Source of the DNA: JAZKAR01 sp040389065
GTDB taxonomy: Bacteria > Pseudomonadota > Gammaproteobacteria > Burkholderiales > Casimicrobiaceae
NCBI GenBank assembly: GCA_040389065.1
Contig: JAZKAR010000030.1
Span: 5,391 to 69,390 of the forward strand
DNA length: 64,000 nt
Direction of reading: 5' to 3'
Both the position numbers and the translations under genes were made by a program. The notes below the pieces were generated by a model. It worked only from the letters and a program-made list of their open reading frames with translations. It was not told where the DNA came from and ran no database searches. Below are positions 44,541 to 54,590 of this stretch, piece by piece. Positions within the stretch are counted from its first letter, which is position 1. Every line of letters begins with the position of its first letter.

Positions 44541-45974
44541 ATGAATAGAAAAGCGCTTTTTTGTGTTGGCTTTAGTGTTATCACAATGGGATTCATGGAG
44601 CAGTCTTGGGCTGGCCGCAGAACTAAAGCAACTAATCCCACTATAATTACTACTCCCATTGCAACTGATCCTGCATCATCTCTTCGTCAGATTAGTTATG
44701 CTGAAAATACTACAGATATTCCCAATCCTGAACGCGGTATTTATCATTATCCTAGTAATTGCGATGAAACGCCTTTTGACTTAGCTACTTTGCAGAGCTA
44801 TCGTTCCTCTGAAGCGAAAACAGTTGTTATATGCATGTTTTACTTAAAAAATTTTAAGCAATCACCCATAAGCGCAACGGCATTAAATTTTTTACAAACT
44901 CAAATGAATACTGTACGGCAGGCAGGTTTGAAAACCATTTTACGTTTTGCTTATACTGAAGATATGGCAGGTGATGATGCTTCTCCTAGCCAAGTAAGTG
45001 CGCATTTAGATCAATTAGCTCCTTATATAAAAAATAACAAAGATGTTATTACGGTGTTAGAAGCTGGCTTCATCGGGGCATGGGGTGAGTGGTATTACAC
45101 CAAGAACTTTGGCGATCAAGGCAAAATGACTACGACAGATTGGGCAAACCGAAAGGCCTTAGTAGACAAATTACTTACCATCCTTCCTTCTAATAGAATG
45201 GTTCAATTGAGATACCCGCTTCTAAAGCAAAATATGTATAGCGGTGCTACTGCCTTAACGTCTAGCACTGCGTTTAATGGTTCTTCACAAGCTCGTATTG
45301 GGCATCATAACGATTGCTTCTTAGCTCCGTGGAATGATGGAGGAACCTATACCAATACTTCTTTAGATTATCCTTATCTATCTGCTGATACAACTTACAC
45401 AGCGATGGGAGGAGAAACATGTGCATTAAATGCTCCCCGATCAGATTGCGCTACAGCATTAAAAGAGTTAAGCCTGTTTCATTGGTCACTATTGAATGGC
45501 GACTACTCAGCTGATGTTGTCAACAGCTGGAAAGCACAAGGATGTTTTGACCAAATTAAACGTCAATTAGGGTATCGATTTGTATTGCAAAGCGGCACGT
45601 ATCCTTCTAGCGTTCAAGTGCTAAAAACATTCTCTGTTAATCTCACATTAAAAAACTCTGGCTGGGCCGCTCCTTTTAATCCTCGTGCCGCAGAAATTAT
45701 TTTGCGTAATACATCCACAAGCGCGGTATATCGCTTTCCACTCACGACTAATCCTCGACTATGGCTGCCTGGTCAAACCATAACTTTAAATCAGAGCTTT
45801 ACACTTCCATCTTCGTTACAAGCGGGTACCTATGCTATGTTTCTGAACTTACCTGACCCTGAACCTACGCTTTCTAGCAAACCCGAATATTCCATTCGAT
45901 TAGCGAATAACAGTGTGTGGGAAAGTACAACAGGCTTTAATAACCTTCTTTCTAGCCTTACGGTAACCCCTTAA
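44541..45974 (+). CDS. Exported DUF4874/DUF4832 protein, TIM-barrel hydrolase-like
   Basis: A 477-residue exported protein with a signal peptide of about 24 residues. From residue 60 it has the DUF4874 start NPERGIYHYP and the barrel strand VLEAGFIGAWGEWYYT, whose Glu residues sit like those of glycoside hydrolases. DUF4832 follows (RIGHHNDCFLAPWNDGGTY) and an immunoglobulin-like C-terminal part (FSVNLTLKNSGWAAPFNPR). Function is not established; carbohydrate processing is a reasonable guess from fold. Single-gene unit. Confidence 0.8.
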   Translation: MNRKALFCVGFSVITMGFMEQSWAGRRTKATNPTIITTPIATDPASSLRQISYAENTTDIPNPERGIYHYPSNCDETPFDLATLQSYRSSEAKTVVICMFYLKNFKQSPISATALNFLQTQMNTVRQAGLKTILRFAYTEDMAGDDASPSQVSAHLDQLAPYIKNNKDVITVLEAGFIGAWGEWYYTKNFGDQGKMTTTDWANRKALVDKLLTILPSNRMVQLRYPLLKQNMYSGATALTSSTAFNGSSQARIGHHNDCFLAPWNDGGTYTNTSLDYPYLSADTTYTAMGGETCALNAPRSDCATALKELSLFHWSLLNGDYSADVVNSWKAQGCFDQIKRQLGYRFVLQSGTYPSSVQVLKTFSVNLTLKNSGWAAPFNPRAAEIILRNTSTSAVYRFPLTTNPRLWLPGQTITLNQSFTLPSSLQAGTYAMFLNLPDPEPTLSSKPEYSIRLANNSVWESTTGFNNLLSSLTVTP

Positions 45975-46503
45975 GATTGAGTTAAAACTTAATATTTTAA
46001 GTATACAGAAAATACACACCGCTATTGTTATCTTATTCAATCTTTAGGTTGTTTTTAATGTTAGTTAACCGACTAAAAAACATTAAGAATTTATCATTTA
46101 CTATAGATTGAGATAAGAGAGTAATAAGCGGTGCACTAAAATTTATGAAAATATATAGCCTCCTTAATTTTACTTAATAAAACTTTAATGGAAGCGCAAG
46201 TAATGATTTCCTAGTTAATTAACCTCAGTAGTTTTTAGCAATTGACAAAACCATTAAAATTTTAAAAAAATAAAATCATTCATAGTTAAATCTCTTTTTA
46301 TAGTAAATATTATTTTATGAGCATTAAAATATAACCAAACAATCTATATTTTATTTATTAAAATAACAGCATAACTCAGCCTATAAAAAATACTAACAAA
46401 CTATTGAAAAATGAGTTTAAAGATAACTATATTTGAAATTTAAATAATAATAAGAGTAAAATAATAATCGATAAATTTTTCATTTTTGAAAAGGTATCTT
46501 ATT
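45975..46503. other. AT-rich gap
   Basis: About 530 bases of AT-rich sequence with no recognisable gene or repeat; AAAAGG lies before the next ATG. Confidence 0.4.
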
Positions 46504-47064
46504 ATGACTGCTATGGCTTTAAAAGGAAAAAAGATTGCTATTCTTACTACTGATGGTTTTGAACAATCAGAGCTTTTAGAACCTAAAAAAGCGCTTGAAC
46601 AAGCTGGTGCAGAAGTTCATGTTGTTTCGCCGACAGAAGGACAAGTACGCTCGTGGAGTAAAGCAAATTGGGGCGATGCAGTAAAAGTTGATGTCTCATT
46701 ACAAAATGCTAAAGCAGAATCATATGATGCCTTGATGCTGCCAGGCGGCGTAATGAACCCTGATAAGCTTAGAACTGAATCTAGCGCAGTAACATTTGTA
46801 AATGCCTTTGTAAGTGCTGGCAAACCTATTGCTGCTATTTGTCATGGCCCTCAAATTTTAATTGAAACAGATGCGCTTAAAGGTAAAACAGTAACTTCTT
46901 GGCCCTCACTTAAAACTGATCTAACCAATGCTGGGGCAAATTGGGTTGATCAAGAAGTAGTAACAGATAGTGGATTAGTCACTAGTAGAAAACCTGATGA
47001 CTTACCTGCTTTTAATCGAAAAATGATTGAAGAATTTGCTGAAGGCCGCCACGATTATAAATAG
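46504..47064 (+). CDS. PfpI/DJ-1 family protein (type 1 glutamine amidotransferase-like)
   Basis: A 186-residue cytoplasmic protein of the DJ-1/PfpI superfamily. The nucleophile elbow is AICHGPQ with C113-H114, and an acidic residue near E20 completes the usual site. Members act as proteases, deglycases of methylglyoxal-modified proteins (YhbO, YajL) or stress chaperones. AAAAGG precedes the ATG at 46504; the frame is open six codons further. Fits the stress theme of the area. Confidence 0.92.
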   Translation: MTAMALKGKKIAILTTDGFEQSELLEPKKALEQAGAEVHVVSPTEGQVRSWSKANWGDAVKVDVSLQNAKAESYDALMLPGGVMNPDKLRTESSAVTFVNAFVSAGKPIAAICHGPQILIETDALKGKTVTSWPSLKTDLTNAGANWVDQEVVTDSGLVTSRKPDDLPAFNRKMIEEFAEGRHDYK

Positions 47065-47242
47065 TTGGTAATGTTTCATTTAATAAAATCAGCCAAGATA
47101 GTCAGGCATTTTTCTAAATATTCTTTATAAAGCAACTGGTATCTTGAATCACTATTGTTGAACAAGGTACCAGCGTACTTTCCTCCTAATATCTTCTTAA
47201 CTAAATATGATAAAAGCGCTAATCAAAATGTTATTCTAATTT

Positions 47243-47373
47243 TAGAAGTTACGCCGTTGGCTCTTTCGGCGTGGGACGCCTCGCGTTATGTCAACTTGCT
47301 GTACTACATGTACTGTCTGCGTTGCCATGCGGGGCATCCCATGCCTTGATATAGCTCAACTGCGTAACTTCTA
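47243..47373. mobile_element. MITE-like palindromic element, copy K (full length)
   Basis: A 131-bp copy, TAGAAGTTACGCCGTTGG to CAACTGCGTAACTTCTA, with exact 5-bp flanks AATTT (47238-47242 and 47374-47378). The two 50-base arms pair with scattered mismatches around a central 30-base region. It ends 35 bases before the peroxiredoxin start. Confidence 0.92.
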
Positions 47374-47408
47374 AATTTACCAAAAATAATTTAAGAGAAA
47401 CGCTAATC

Positions 47409-47951
47409 ATGCCAACTTTTTTGAAAACTTTCTTTTTTATCATTCTGTCTGTTTCTATGACAAGCGTATTTGCTGAATTAAAAGTAGGCGACAAAGCCCC
47501 TATTTTTACAACCCAAGCTTCCTTAGCAGGCAAAGAGTTTACATTTTCTTTAGCTACCGCACTCAAAAAAGGCCCTGTTGTTCTTTATTTTTATCCTGCT
47601 GCTTTTACACCAGGATGCACCATTGAGGCGCATAATTTTGCTGAGGCTATGGATAAATACCATGCCCTAAACGCGACTGTAATAGGCATTTCAAATGATA
47701 AAATTGAGACCCTAAAGAAATTTTCAGTAAGTGAATGCCGTAGTAAATTTGCTGTTGCTGCTGATACCGATCAGCATATTATGAAGTCTTATGAATCTGT
47801 TTTAGGATTAGTCACTAACTATGCTAACCGTACTTCTTATGTGATTGCGCCTAATGGCAATATTATTTATGCGTATACAAATATGCAACCTGATAAACAT
47901 GTTGAAAATACGTTGGCAGCTTTAAAAAAATGGTCAAATCAAAAGAATTAA
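47409..47951 (+). CDS. Exported peroxiredoxin
   Basis: A 180-residue thioredoxin-fold peroxidase. A signal peptide ends at VFA (residue 22), placing it in the periplasm. The peroxidatic Cys is C70 in PAAFTPGCT, and C110 in SECRSKF is a likely resolving Cys, as in the PrxQ/BCP-like group. It reduces hydrogen peroxide and organic peroxides. An MITE copy lies immediately upstream. Confidence 0.93.
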   Translation: MPTFLKTFFFIILSVSMTSVFAELKVGDKAPIFTTQASLAGKEFTFSLATALKKGPVVLYFYPAAFTPGCTIEAHNFAEAMDKYHALNATVIGISNDKIETLKKFSVSECRSKFAVAADTDQHIMKSYESVLGLVTNYANRTSYVIAPNGNIIYAYTNMQPDKHVENTLAALKKWSNQKN

Positions 47952-48020
47952 AGAATGTTCTTTAAGTTAATAGACCTTTCTAAATATATATATAAATGAG
48001 ATAGCAAACTTTAAATCATC

Positions 48021-48350
48021 ATGCCTATTACTACCTCTAATTTTTTTACTCTTCCGGCTGGTAAACTAGACAACGAATGCTTTGATACCCTAGTTTCACA
48101 CCCTAATATTCGTATTGAACGAATTATATCCTATGGACATATTACCCCTTTAGGTGAGTGGTATGATCAGCCGCAATACGAATGGGTACTCGTCGTAAGT
48201 GGAGAAGCCACCTTACGCTTTGAAGATGATCCAACGCTACATTTTCTTGCGAAAGGAGATTTTATAGAAATTGCTCCTCACCGGAAACATCGGGTAGAAG
48301 CAACACATCCTACTGAACCAACAGTATGGTTAGCAATTCATTACAGCTAA
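48021..48350 (+). CDS. Cupin-domain protein
   Basis: A 109-residue single cupin barrel. YEWVLVVSGEATLRFEDD and KGDFIEIAPHRKHRVEAT are the two cupin motifs; the first lacks the usual pair of histidines, the second keeps H-K-H. It may bind a metal or act non-catalytically. It follows the peroxiredoxin gene by 69 bases on the same strand. Confidence 0.85.
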   Translation: MPITTSNFFTLPAGKLDNECFDTLVSHPNIRIERIISYGHITPLGEWYDQPQYEWVLVVSGEATLRFEDDPTLHFLAKGDFIEIAPHRKHRVEATHPTEPTVWLAIHYS

Positions 48351-48469
48351 ATGAGTATCTCGTTTAAAAAATATGTAATTGTTAACATCTATCTATTGTC
48401 GAACTGCATACCCAAACGTTACAGTTGAATTTACAGTTTAAAAATATACAAACAATCAAACGTTTATTC

Positions 48470-48928
48470 TCAATTTAATGCTTTTCGATATTGTACAAAT
48501 CCAGATCTATCAGCAACCCGATTATAGAGCACCATCGCATCTGTATTAGTTTCATGCGTCAACCACCAAACACGTGAACAGTCAGCTTGCTGAGCGTTGG
48601 CATAAACATACTTAATCAGGTTTCGCCCTACTCCTGCGCCCCGTATATCACTTTCTACAAAAAGATCTTTCAAATAGCAATCGTCACTTACTGTCCACGT
48701 TGATCGATGCATAATCCAATTTACCATACCCACAGGCCGCCCCTCTAAAATGGCTAATGCGCTAAATATAGGTTCTTTTGCATCTAGTATTCTTGCCCAT
48801 GTAACTAATGTTGTTTCCATAGGAATTTCTGTTTTGTAAAAAGTCTGATAACCCTGCCATAGAGCCAACCAGGCATCAAAATCGTTGGTATCTACTAATT
48901 TAATTTGAAGCGTTGTGTTTGAAGTCAT
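48470..48928 (-). CDS. GNAT N-acetyltransferase
   Basis: A 152-residue acetyl-CoA-dependent acetyltransferase. The CoA-binding motif is LFVESDIRGAGVGRNLIKYV. Substrate unknown. AAGAG precedes the ATG. It follows another GNAT gene by 35 bases in one transcription unit, divergent from a MocR regulator. Confidence 0.9.
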   Translation of the reverse strand: MTSNTTLQIKLVDTNDFDAWLALWQGYQTFYKTEIPMETTLVTWARILDAKEPIFSALAILEGRPVGMVNWIMHRSTWTVSDDCYLKDLFVESDIRGAGVGRNLIKYVYANAQQADCSRVWWLTHETNTDAMVLYNRVADRSGFVQYRKALN

Positions 48929-48963
48929 TGCTATTCTCTTTACATCAGATTGAACACATTAGA

Positions 48964-49680
48964 TTATTTTTGTAATTTTATAAGAGTTGCCAACTTTTGC
49001 TGCTGTTGACCATTATGATCAAAGTTTTCAGCTGCTAACCATAATTCAAACCCTGTTCTTATAGAAGGCCATTCGCTATCAAGCATTGAAAACCATGCGG
49101 TATCACGATTACGTCCTTTATACACAGAGGCTTGCCTAAAAATTCCTTCAAATTGGAATCCCATTCGAAGTGCTGCTGCACGCGATGGCGCATTTAAGTT
49201 ATCGCACTTCCACTCATAGCGGCGATACCCTAACTCGTCAAAGGCGTAGCGCATGAGTAAATAGTGCGCTTCGGTTGCAGCACGCGTGCGTTGAAGTTTA
49301 GGTGAGTATGTTACATAGCCAACCTCCATCACACCGTTAGCAGCATCAATTCTCATAAGTGCTAATGTTCCTAACGCAAGACCTGTTGCTAGATCAATTA
49401 CAGCAAAATGTAAGGGATCATCGCTTTTCGAAATATTTTCTGCATACTCATGATAGCTAGCCTTATCGTGAAAAGGGCCAGCAATCAGGTAGGTCCAATC
49501 GCTATCATTTGAAGCAACTTTTAATGCCTCGAAGAGGTCATTGGCATGACAATCAGCCTGTAAAGGTTCTAGCCGGCAATAACGGCCTGCTATTGGCATA
49601 CGCGAAGGTTTTGCACGAGGTGTCCAATTGGGTATCTCAGCACTAATAGGTTGGTCATAAATGTTATATCTGACTGACAT
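48964..49680 (-). CDS. GNAT N-acetyltransferase, RimJ/RimL type
   Basis: A 238-residue acetyltransferase of the longer RimJ/RimL-like group (YVTYSPKLQRTRAATEAHYL, YRRYEWKCDNLNAPSRAAAL). Members modify ribosomal proteins or small amines such as polyamines and antibiotics. GAGG lies 8 bases before the ATG. First gene of a two-GNAT unit; its divergent neighbour is a MocR regulator which may control it. Confidence 0.92.
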   Translation of the reverse strand: MSVRYNIYDQPISAEIPNWTPRAKPSRMPIAGRYCRLEPLQADCHANDLFEALKVASNDSDWTYLIAGPFHDKASYHEYAENISKSDDPLHFAVIDLATGLALGTLALMRIDAANGVMEVGYVTYSPKLQRTRAATEAHYLLMRYAFDELGYRRYEWKCDNLNAPSRAAALRMGFQFEGIFRQASVYKGRNRDTAWFSMLDSEWPSIRTGFELWLAAENFDHNGQQQQKLATLIKLQK

Positions 49681-49804
49681 AGCTTAACCTCATAAGAAAA
49701 CATGTATCACGAACACTGCGAATACTTAAGTTAGCTATTGAAGATACAGGTTTTATGGCATTATAAAAAGTACCATAATAGTGAAATATCATAGGGCCAC
49801 ATAA

Positions 49805-51280
49805 ATGAACACTACATTTTTAGGAAGCTTTCTCGATGATGGGCCAAATGCTAGGCCATTACAGTGGCAGCTTATTCAACGATTAAAGCACGCTATTCTT
49901 CAGGGGCAGTTTCCTGCTGGGGGTAAACTTCCATCATCGCGTGCTTTAGCAGAAGAATTAAACATTTCTCGTAACACAGTATTAATTGCTTATGAACAAC
50001 TGACTGCGGAAGGTTATATAATTGCTGATCGGCAAGGCACACGCGTGGCACAGCTAAAGAGTCATCAGGGTTCTAAACATCATACTGATGCTGCAACGGC
50101 ACTAATTATTAAGGCTAATAAAAACGCTCTTTATGCCGAACGGCTTAAACCTATTGCCGCTTCGCAACGTGCTAGCGATAGAACATTACCCATGACGCTT
50201 GGCTTACCTGCTCTTAACCATTTTCCTATTCACCTTTGGCGCAAAGCTTATGATCGCGCGTTGCATGAGGCACCCGCTGCATCGCTAGGATATGGAAATC
50301 CATTAGGAGAATTGGCTTTACGCCAGGCGATTGCTCATCACTTACGTATTTCAAGAGGAGTTCGTTGTGAAGCTTCTCATATTGTTATTACTGAAGGCGC
50401 GCAAGAAGCATTATCGTTATGCGTCAAGCTATTTACTAATCCAAAAGACACCGCGTGGGTAGAAGAACCAGGGTATCGTGGTGCTAAAAATGCTTTTTAT
50501 GCAGGAGATTTAAACGTTATTGCCATGCGCGTAGATAACGATGGCATTGTTATTCCGCCTCAGGCATGGCTAACGCATTCACCGCGGCTGATTCAGACCA
50601 CTCCTTCTCATCAATACCCAACAGGAGCAGTACTTTCAATAACGCGCCGATTAGATCTTATTGAGCAAGCGCGTCGTGTAGGCGCTTGGATTGTTGAAGA
50701 TGATTATGATAGCGAATTTAGGCATCAGGGCGAGCCGATTGCATCTATGCAAGGGCTAATGCAAGATAGCCCCGTATTATATGTAGGTACATTTAGTAAA
50801 ACCATGTTTCCGGCATTACGCTTAGGTTTCTTGGTATTGCCTGAATGCTTAACATCCCCTGCTTTGATTTCAGTTATTAGTGAAATACTGCGTGGCGGGC
50901 ACCGTTTAGAACAACTTGCGATGGCACACTTTATCGAGAGTGGACAGTTTTCTCGCCATCTAGGGCGCATGCGGCGGCTTTATCGAGAACGGCAATATGC
51001 ATTACGAGAAGCACTTGCTGCTCATCTTATTGTTGAGCATCAAGTTTTAGGCGGTAATAGCGGCTTACACCTTACAGTACGTTTACCAAAAACAGTTTCA
51101 GACCAAATGCTTGTTGCAGAAGCATTAAAAATCGGCATTGGCCCTACTGCCCTTTCTGCTTTCGCTATTGAACCTACTGAAGAAGACAATGGTCTTGTGA
51201 TTGGTTACGGAAATACTTCTGCGGAACGATTTCATTTTCTTATTAAGCAGCTCAATAATATTGTTTGTGCCCTTTCTTGA
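49805..51280 (+). CDS. MocR-family regulator (GntR HTH plus aminotransferase domain)
   Basis: A 491-residue chimera. Residues 15-80 are a GntR winged helix (LPSSRALAEELNISRNTVLI); about 115-490 is a fold-type I aminotransferase-like domain with the PLP lysine K332 in GTFSKTMFPALRLGF. MocR proteins such as PdxR and GabR sense PLP or amino compounds. No vitamin B6 or GABA genes lie nearby. The divergent acetyltransferase pair is the likely target. Ribosome site is weak. Confidence 0.92.
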   Translation: MNTTFLGSFLDDGPNARPLQWQLIQRLKHAILQGQFPAGGKLPSSRALAEELNISRNTVLIAYEQLTAEGYIIADRQGTRVAQLKSHQGSKHHTDAATALIIKANKNALYAERLKPIAASQRASDRTLPMTLGLPALNHFPIHLWRKAYDRALHEAPAASLGYGNPLGELALRQAIAHHLRISRGVRCEASHIVITEGAQEALSLCVKLFTNPKDTAWVEEPGYRGAKNAFYAGDLNVIAMRVDNDGIVIPPQAWLTHSPRLIQTTPSHQYPTGAVLSITRRLDLIEQARRVGAWIVEDDYDSEFRHQGEPIASMQGLMQDSPVLYVGTFSKTMFPALRLGFLVLPECLTSPALISVISEILRGGHRLEQLAMAHFIESGQFSRHLGRMRRLYRERQYALREALAAHLIVEHQVLGGNSGLHLTVRLPKTVSDQMLVAEALKIGIGPTALSAFAIEPTEEDNGLVIGYGNTSAERFHFLIKQLNNIVCALS

Positions 51281-51392
51281 ATGGTATTTATTTTCTAAGT
51301 TATTTCGGAAAACACCAATGTATTTAACATAAGTTAAATTATACGACACAAAATAATATAAAATGCATGGTTTGGTTCTCGCTATACGTTTT

Positions 51393-53228
51393 TTAATTTT
51401 CTTTACTGGAAGTATCACCTGGTGAAGCTTGTATCATGCGCTGAATATCAGCTGCTAGTAACTCATTCATTCTCTCGCTGGTTTCACGACTGGCAATCAT
51501 ATAACGCTCTTCATCGCTCCACACATCAGCTAGTTTGTAAAAAACCTCTTCATCATGACGTCGAAAAAGCCTAGCGGCAGAAGATGCATGATGCTTTTGA
51601 AACCCTAATACTTCCAATGCTGCCTGGCCTAATGTTAAGCCTGCCTCAAAAGTTTCACGCTCAACTACATGCGCACCTTTATCAAGTAAACGGTAAGCAT
51701 GGCGTCGATCAAATGCTCGAGCAAGAATTTTTAAATGAGGAAAATGCTTTCGAGCCATTTCTACTAAATTTTCAGCTTGATCACGCCCATCAATTGCAAC
51801 CACTAAAATTTTTGCATCTGCTGCACCAGCAGCTCTTAATAAATCTAGCCGGGTTGCATCGCCATAGTAAACACGCCGACCAAATCGTCTGACTAACCCC
51901 ACCTGCTCAGAACTTGAATCTAAGGTAGAAGTTTTAAAACCGTTGACAATCAACAATCGAGACGCAATCTGACCAAACCTACCAAAACCTGCAATAATCG
52001 CGTCTGGCCTTTCTTCAAGATGTCCTTTTTCAGGCTCATCTTTTGGCGGCAAGGTATTACGATAAAACTTATCGTAAAGAATGAGAGCGATAGGCGTCAG
52101 TGCCATAGATACAGCTACTGCAGCCGTGACAAGTGAAGCTATATTTTCACTCACTACCTGATAAGAAGTAGCTACGCCTAAAAGAACGAATGCAAACTCG
52201 CCCCCCTGCCCTAACGCTGCTGCTGTTTGAGCCGCTATGCCAGCTTTATTACCAAAAAGCCGCATAACTACAAACACGATAGCAAATTTAATGCTCATTA
52301 AACCAATAACCATTCCTCCCAAGAGGAACGGCTTAGCACCAACTAATCCTAAATCAAGACTCGCGCCAACAGACATAAAAAACAAGCCTAGCAATAAGCT
52401 TCTGAATGGCTCAATATCTGCCTCTAGTTCTCGCCTAAACTCACTATCTGCTAGTACTACGCCTGCCAAAAAAGCGCCTAATGCAGCTGATAACCCTACA
52501 GCTTGCATTAACAACGCTACAGCAATCACCAAGAGCAATGCGGTAGCTGTAAAAATTTCTCGAGAATGCGTTGTTGCAATAAATCTAAAGATAGGGTGCA
52601 TTAAATAACGCCCTACTAAAATAACCAATGTAATGGCTCCAGCGATGCCTGCTGTACGAATCCATAAAGGAAAATGTGCCAAAATACCTTGGCTAATAGT
52701 GTGGCTGCCTTCTCCTGCAACTCCTAGCAAAGGTAAGAGAGCAAATAAGGGAATAATTGATAAATCTTGAAATAAAAGAATACCGAATGCAGCACTACCC
52801 GTAGCTGTTTGCCGCAAGTTCTTTTCTTCTAGCGTTTGCAAAACAATAGCAGTGGATGAAAGTGAAAGAATAAAACCTACCGCAATTGCAGCATGCCAAT
52901 CAAGCCCCAGTAGCATACTGACAATTGCCAGAGCAATGCCTGTTAATAATACTTGAGCGCCGCCTAAGCCAAAAAATGTTTTCCGCATGCTCCATAACAA
53001 TGAAGGGCGAATTTCTAGGCCTATTAAGAAAAGCATGATGACCACACCGAACTCAGCAAAATGCATCACACGGGTTTGATCGCCTACTAACTCTAACGCA
53101 AATGGGCCAATTAAAGCACCTGCAATCAGGTAACCTAATACTGAACCTAAGCCTAAGCGCTGCGCAATAGGAACAGAAATGACACCTGCTGCCAGATAAA
53201 ATAATGCGATTAATAACAAGCCTTCCAT
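51393..53228 (-). CDS. CPA2-type cation:proton antiporter, Kef-like
   Basis: A 611-residue transporter. The first 380 residues form about 12 helices of the CPA2 family (GLEIRPSLLWSMRKTFFGLG, ALLLVIAVALLMQAVGLSAA). Next is a TrkA-N/RCK domain with IIAGFGRFGQIASRLL binding NAD(H) or glutathione. It exchanges K+ for H+ and is similar to KefB/KefC, but no KefF/KefG partner is encoded here. It may be a Ybal-type antiporter. Confidence 0.92.
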   Translation of the reverse strand: MEGLLLIALFYLAAGVISVPIAQRLGLGSVLGYLIAGALIGPFALELVGDQTRVMHFAEFGVVIMLFLIGLEIRPSLLWSMRKTFFGLGGAQVLLTGIALAIVSMLLGLDWHAAIAVGFILSLSSTAIVLQTLEEKNLRQTATGSAAFGILLFQDLSIIPLFALLPLLGVAGEGSHTISQGILAHFPLWIRTAGIAGAITLVILVGRYLMHPIFRFIATTHSREIFTATALLLVIAVALLMQAVGLSAALGAFLAGVVLADSEFRRELEADIEPFRSLLLGLFFMSVGASLDLGLVGAKPFLLGGMVIGLMSIKFAIVFVVMRLFGNKAGIAAQTAAALGQGGEFAFVLLGVATSYQVVSENIASLVTAAVAVSMALTPIALILYDKFYRNTLPPKDEPEKGHLEERPDAIIAGFGRFGQIASRLLIVNGFKTSTLDSSSEQVGLVRRFGRRVYYGDATRLDLLRAAGAADAKILVVAIDGRDQAENLVEMARKHFPHLKILARAFDRRHAYRLLDKGAHVVERETFEAGLTLGQAALEVLGFQKHHASSAARLFRRHDEEVFYKLADVWSDEERYMIASRETSERMNELLAADIQRMIQASPGDTSSKEN

Positions 53229-53243
53229 ATTCTCTTTCTTTTT

Positions 53244-53344
53244 TAGAAAATACCCAGTTTGATCTCTTACATGCTGGCTGTTTGCATGCTACTTTTGCTA
53301 TCTGCATTGCCACGTATTAAGTAAGCGCAACTAGGTAATTTCAA
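53244..53344. mobile_element. Strongly decayed MITE copy N
   Basis: TAGAAAATACCCAGTTTG at the left, TATCTGCATTGCCACG in the middle and GCGCAACTAGGTAATTTCA at the right align with the family, but many positions differ. It fills the gap between the antiporter and hydrolase genes. Confidence 0.55.
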
Positions 53345-53348
53345 TTAT

Positions 53349-54185
53349 TTATACAAATTCTTGAATAGCTTTCACAATTTGATGCGCCCCTACGCTAAAA
53401 AGCATCGTCATGTGATTACCATAAATTTCGACATAATGCCCATCAGCAACCGCATTCACCGTTTCAAGAGCCTGGGCTTTGGGCAAAAGAGGCGGCGTAC
53501 CGGGTAGACCATAAGCTCCAAGAGCATTCAGTAATAGTAAAGGATGCGTAATCGCTTTAATATGATGCGCCCAATCTTCAGTAAGGGCTTTATCAATAGC
53601 TTCAATGATAGCTTCAGGACGAGAGCGAGGCTTAACGGTGCCGTCTTCACCTATCTGAACATCAGCGCGGTAATAACTTTCTATCGTGGAATCCCACCAG
53701 CCCTGATAATAAGGCATTTCTTTCATTGTTTCGAGATAAGTAAACCACGAAGGCATTACTTTACCTAACCGGTTGATACCAGGTTGAATAAGTTCTCTTA
53801 CCGCAGGGTGCAAGGATCCGGCGGCATCAATAATAATCAGCTTACTTATACGGTTAGGATAATGAGCAGACATATATAAAGACAGTAGCCCTCCAAACGA
53901 GTGCCCACCTAAAACTACTTTTTCTAAGCCTAAGGCATCTAACAAACCAATAATATCTGCTGCATGATCAGCCATGCTATAACCTGACTCAGGCTTATCG
54001 CTTAACCCTCGGCCTCGAAGATCAGGCGCAATCACTCGAAAATGAGGGCTTAAACCAGCCTTTATTAACCCTTCAAACGTATAAGCATTGCCTGTCAAAC
54101 CTGGCATAAGCACTAACGCTGGGCTATTACCTTCATAATCTAAATAATGTAACTTAATATTATTAACTTGCGCCCATTTATCCAC
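53349..54185 (-). CDS. Alpha/beta hydrolase
   Basis: A cytoplasmic hydrolase of about 278 residues. Oxyanion region LVLMPGLTGNAYTFEG, the nucleophile elbow GGHSFGG and the late His in YGNHMTMLF are seen. Substrate unknown. The frame runs to 54227 with ATGs at 54221 and 54209, but GAGGAG lies 7 bases before a GTG at 54185, which is also the usual start position for this family; that start is preferred with moderate certainty. Confidence 0.85.
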   Translation of the reverse strand: MDKWAQVNNIKLHYLDYEGNSPALVLMPGLTGNAYTFEGLIKAGLSPHFRVIAPDLRGRGLSDKPESGYSMADHAADIIGLLDALGLEKVVLGGHSFGGLLSLYMSAHYPNRISKLIIIDAAGSLHPAVRELIQPGINRLGKVMPSWFTYLETMKEMPYYQGWWDSTIESYYRADVQIGEDGTVKPRSRPEAIIEAIDKALTEDWAHHIKAITHPLLLLNALGAYGLPGTPPLLPKAQALETVNAVADGHYVEIYGNHMTMLFSVGAHQIVKAIQEFV

Positions 54186-54590
54186 ATTAAACTCCTCTGC
54201 TAAAGCCATTACTAACACCATTGCCAACGCTTTATTTACTCATCACTAAGGTGACTGTAACAATACAAAATTGCTACACTCGATAATAATTTTACTATTA
54301 GTGAATTTTAATTAATTTTTACTCAGAAATGATTTTTTAAAAAACATTCGTTTAAAAGATGCTCTTAAGCCTTAACACTTTAACCACACCTTAACCAATA
54401 CCCTTAAGAATTACAACTATTGAGGCCACTCCACTGAATCAATTTTATTTAGCTCTCATAATAATAGATTACAGCTTATGCCCTAATTATTTTGCCCCTT
54501 TAAAAATAGACTTGCTCCTGAGCGTATGTTTTTAATTAATATCCTAAGGCACTATAAGGGTCTATTAGAGCCTATAAAAAGGAAAATACT
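54186..54590. other. AT-rich divergent gap
   Basis: No gene recognised; AAAAGGAAAATACT gives the ribosome site for the permease. Confidence 0.35.
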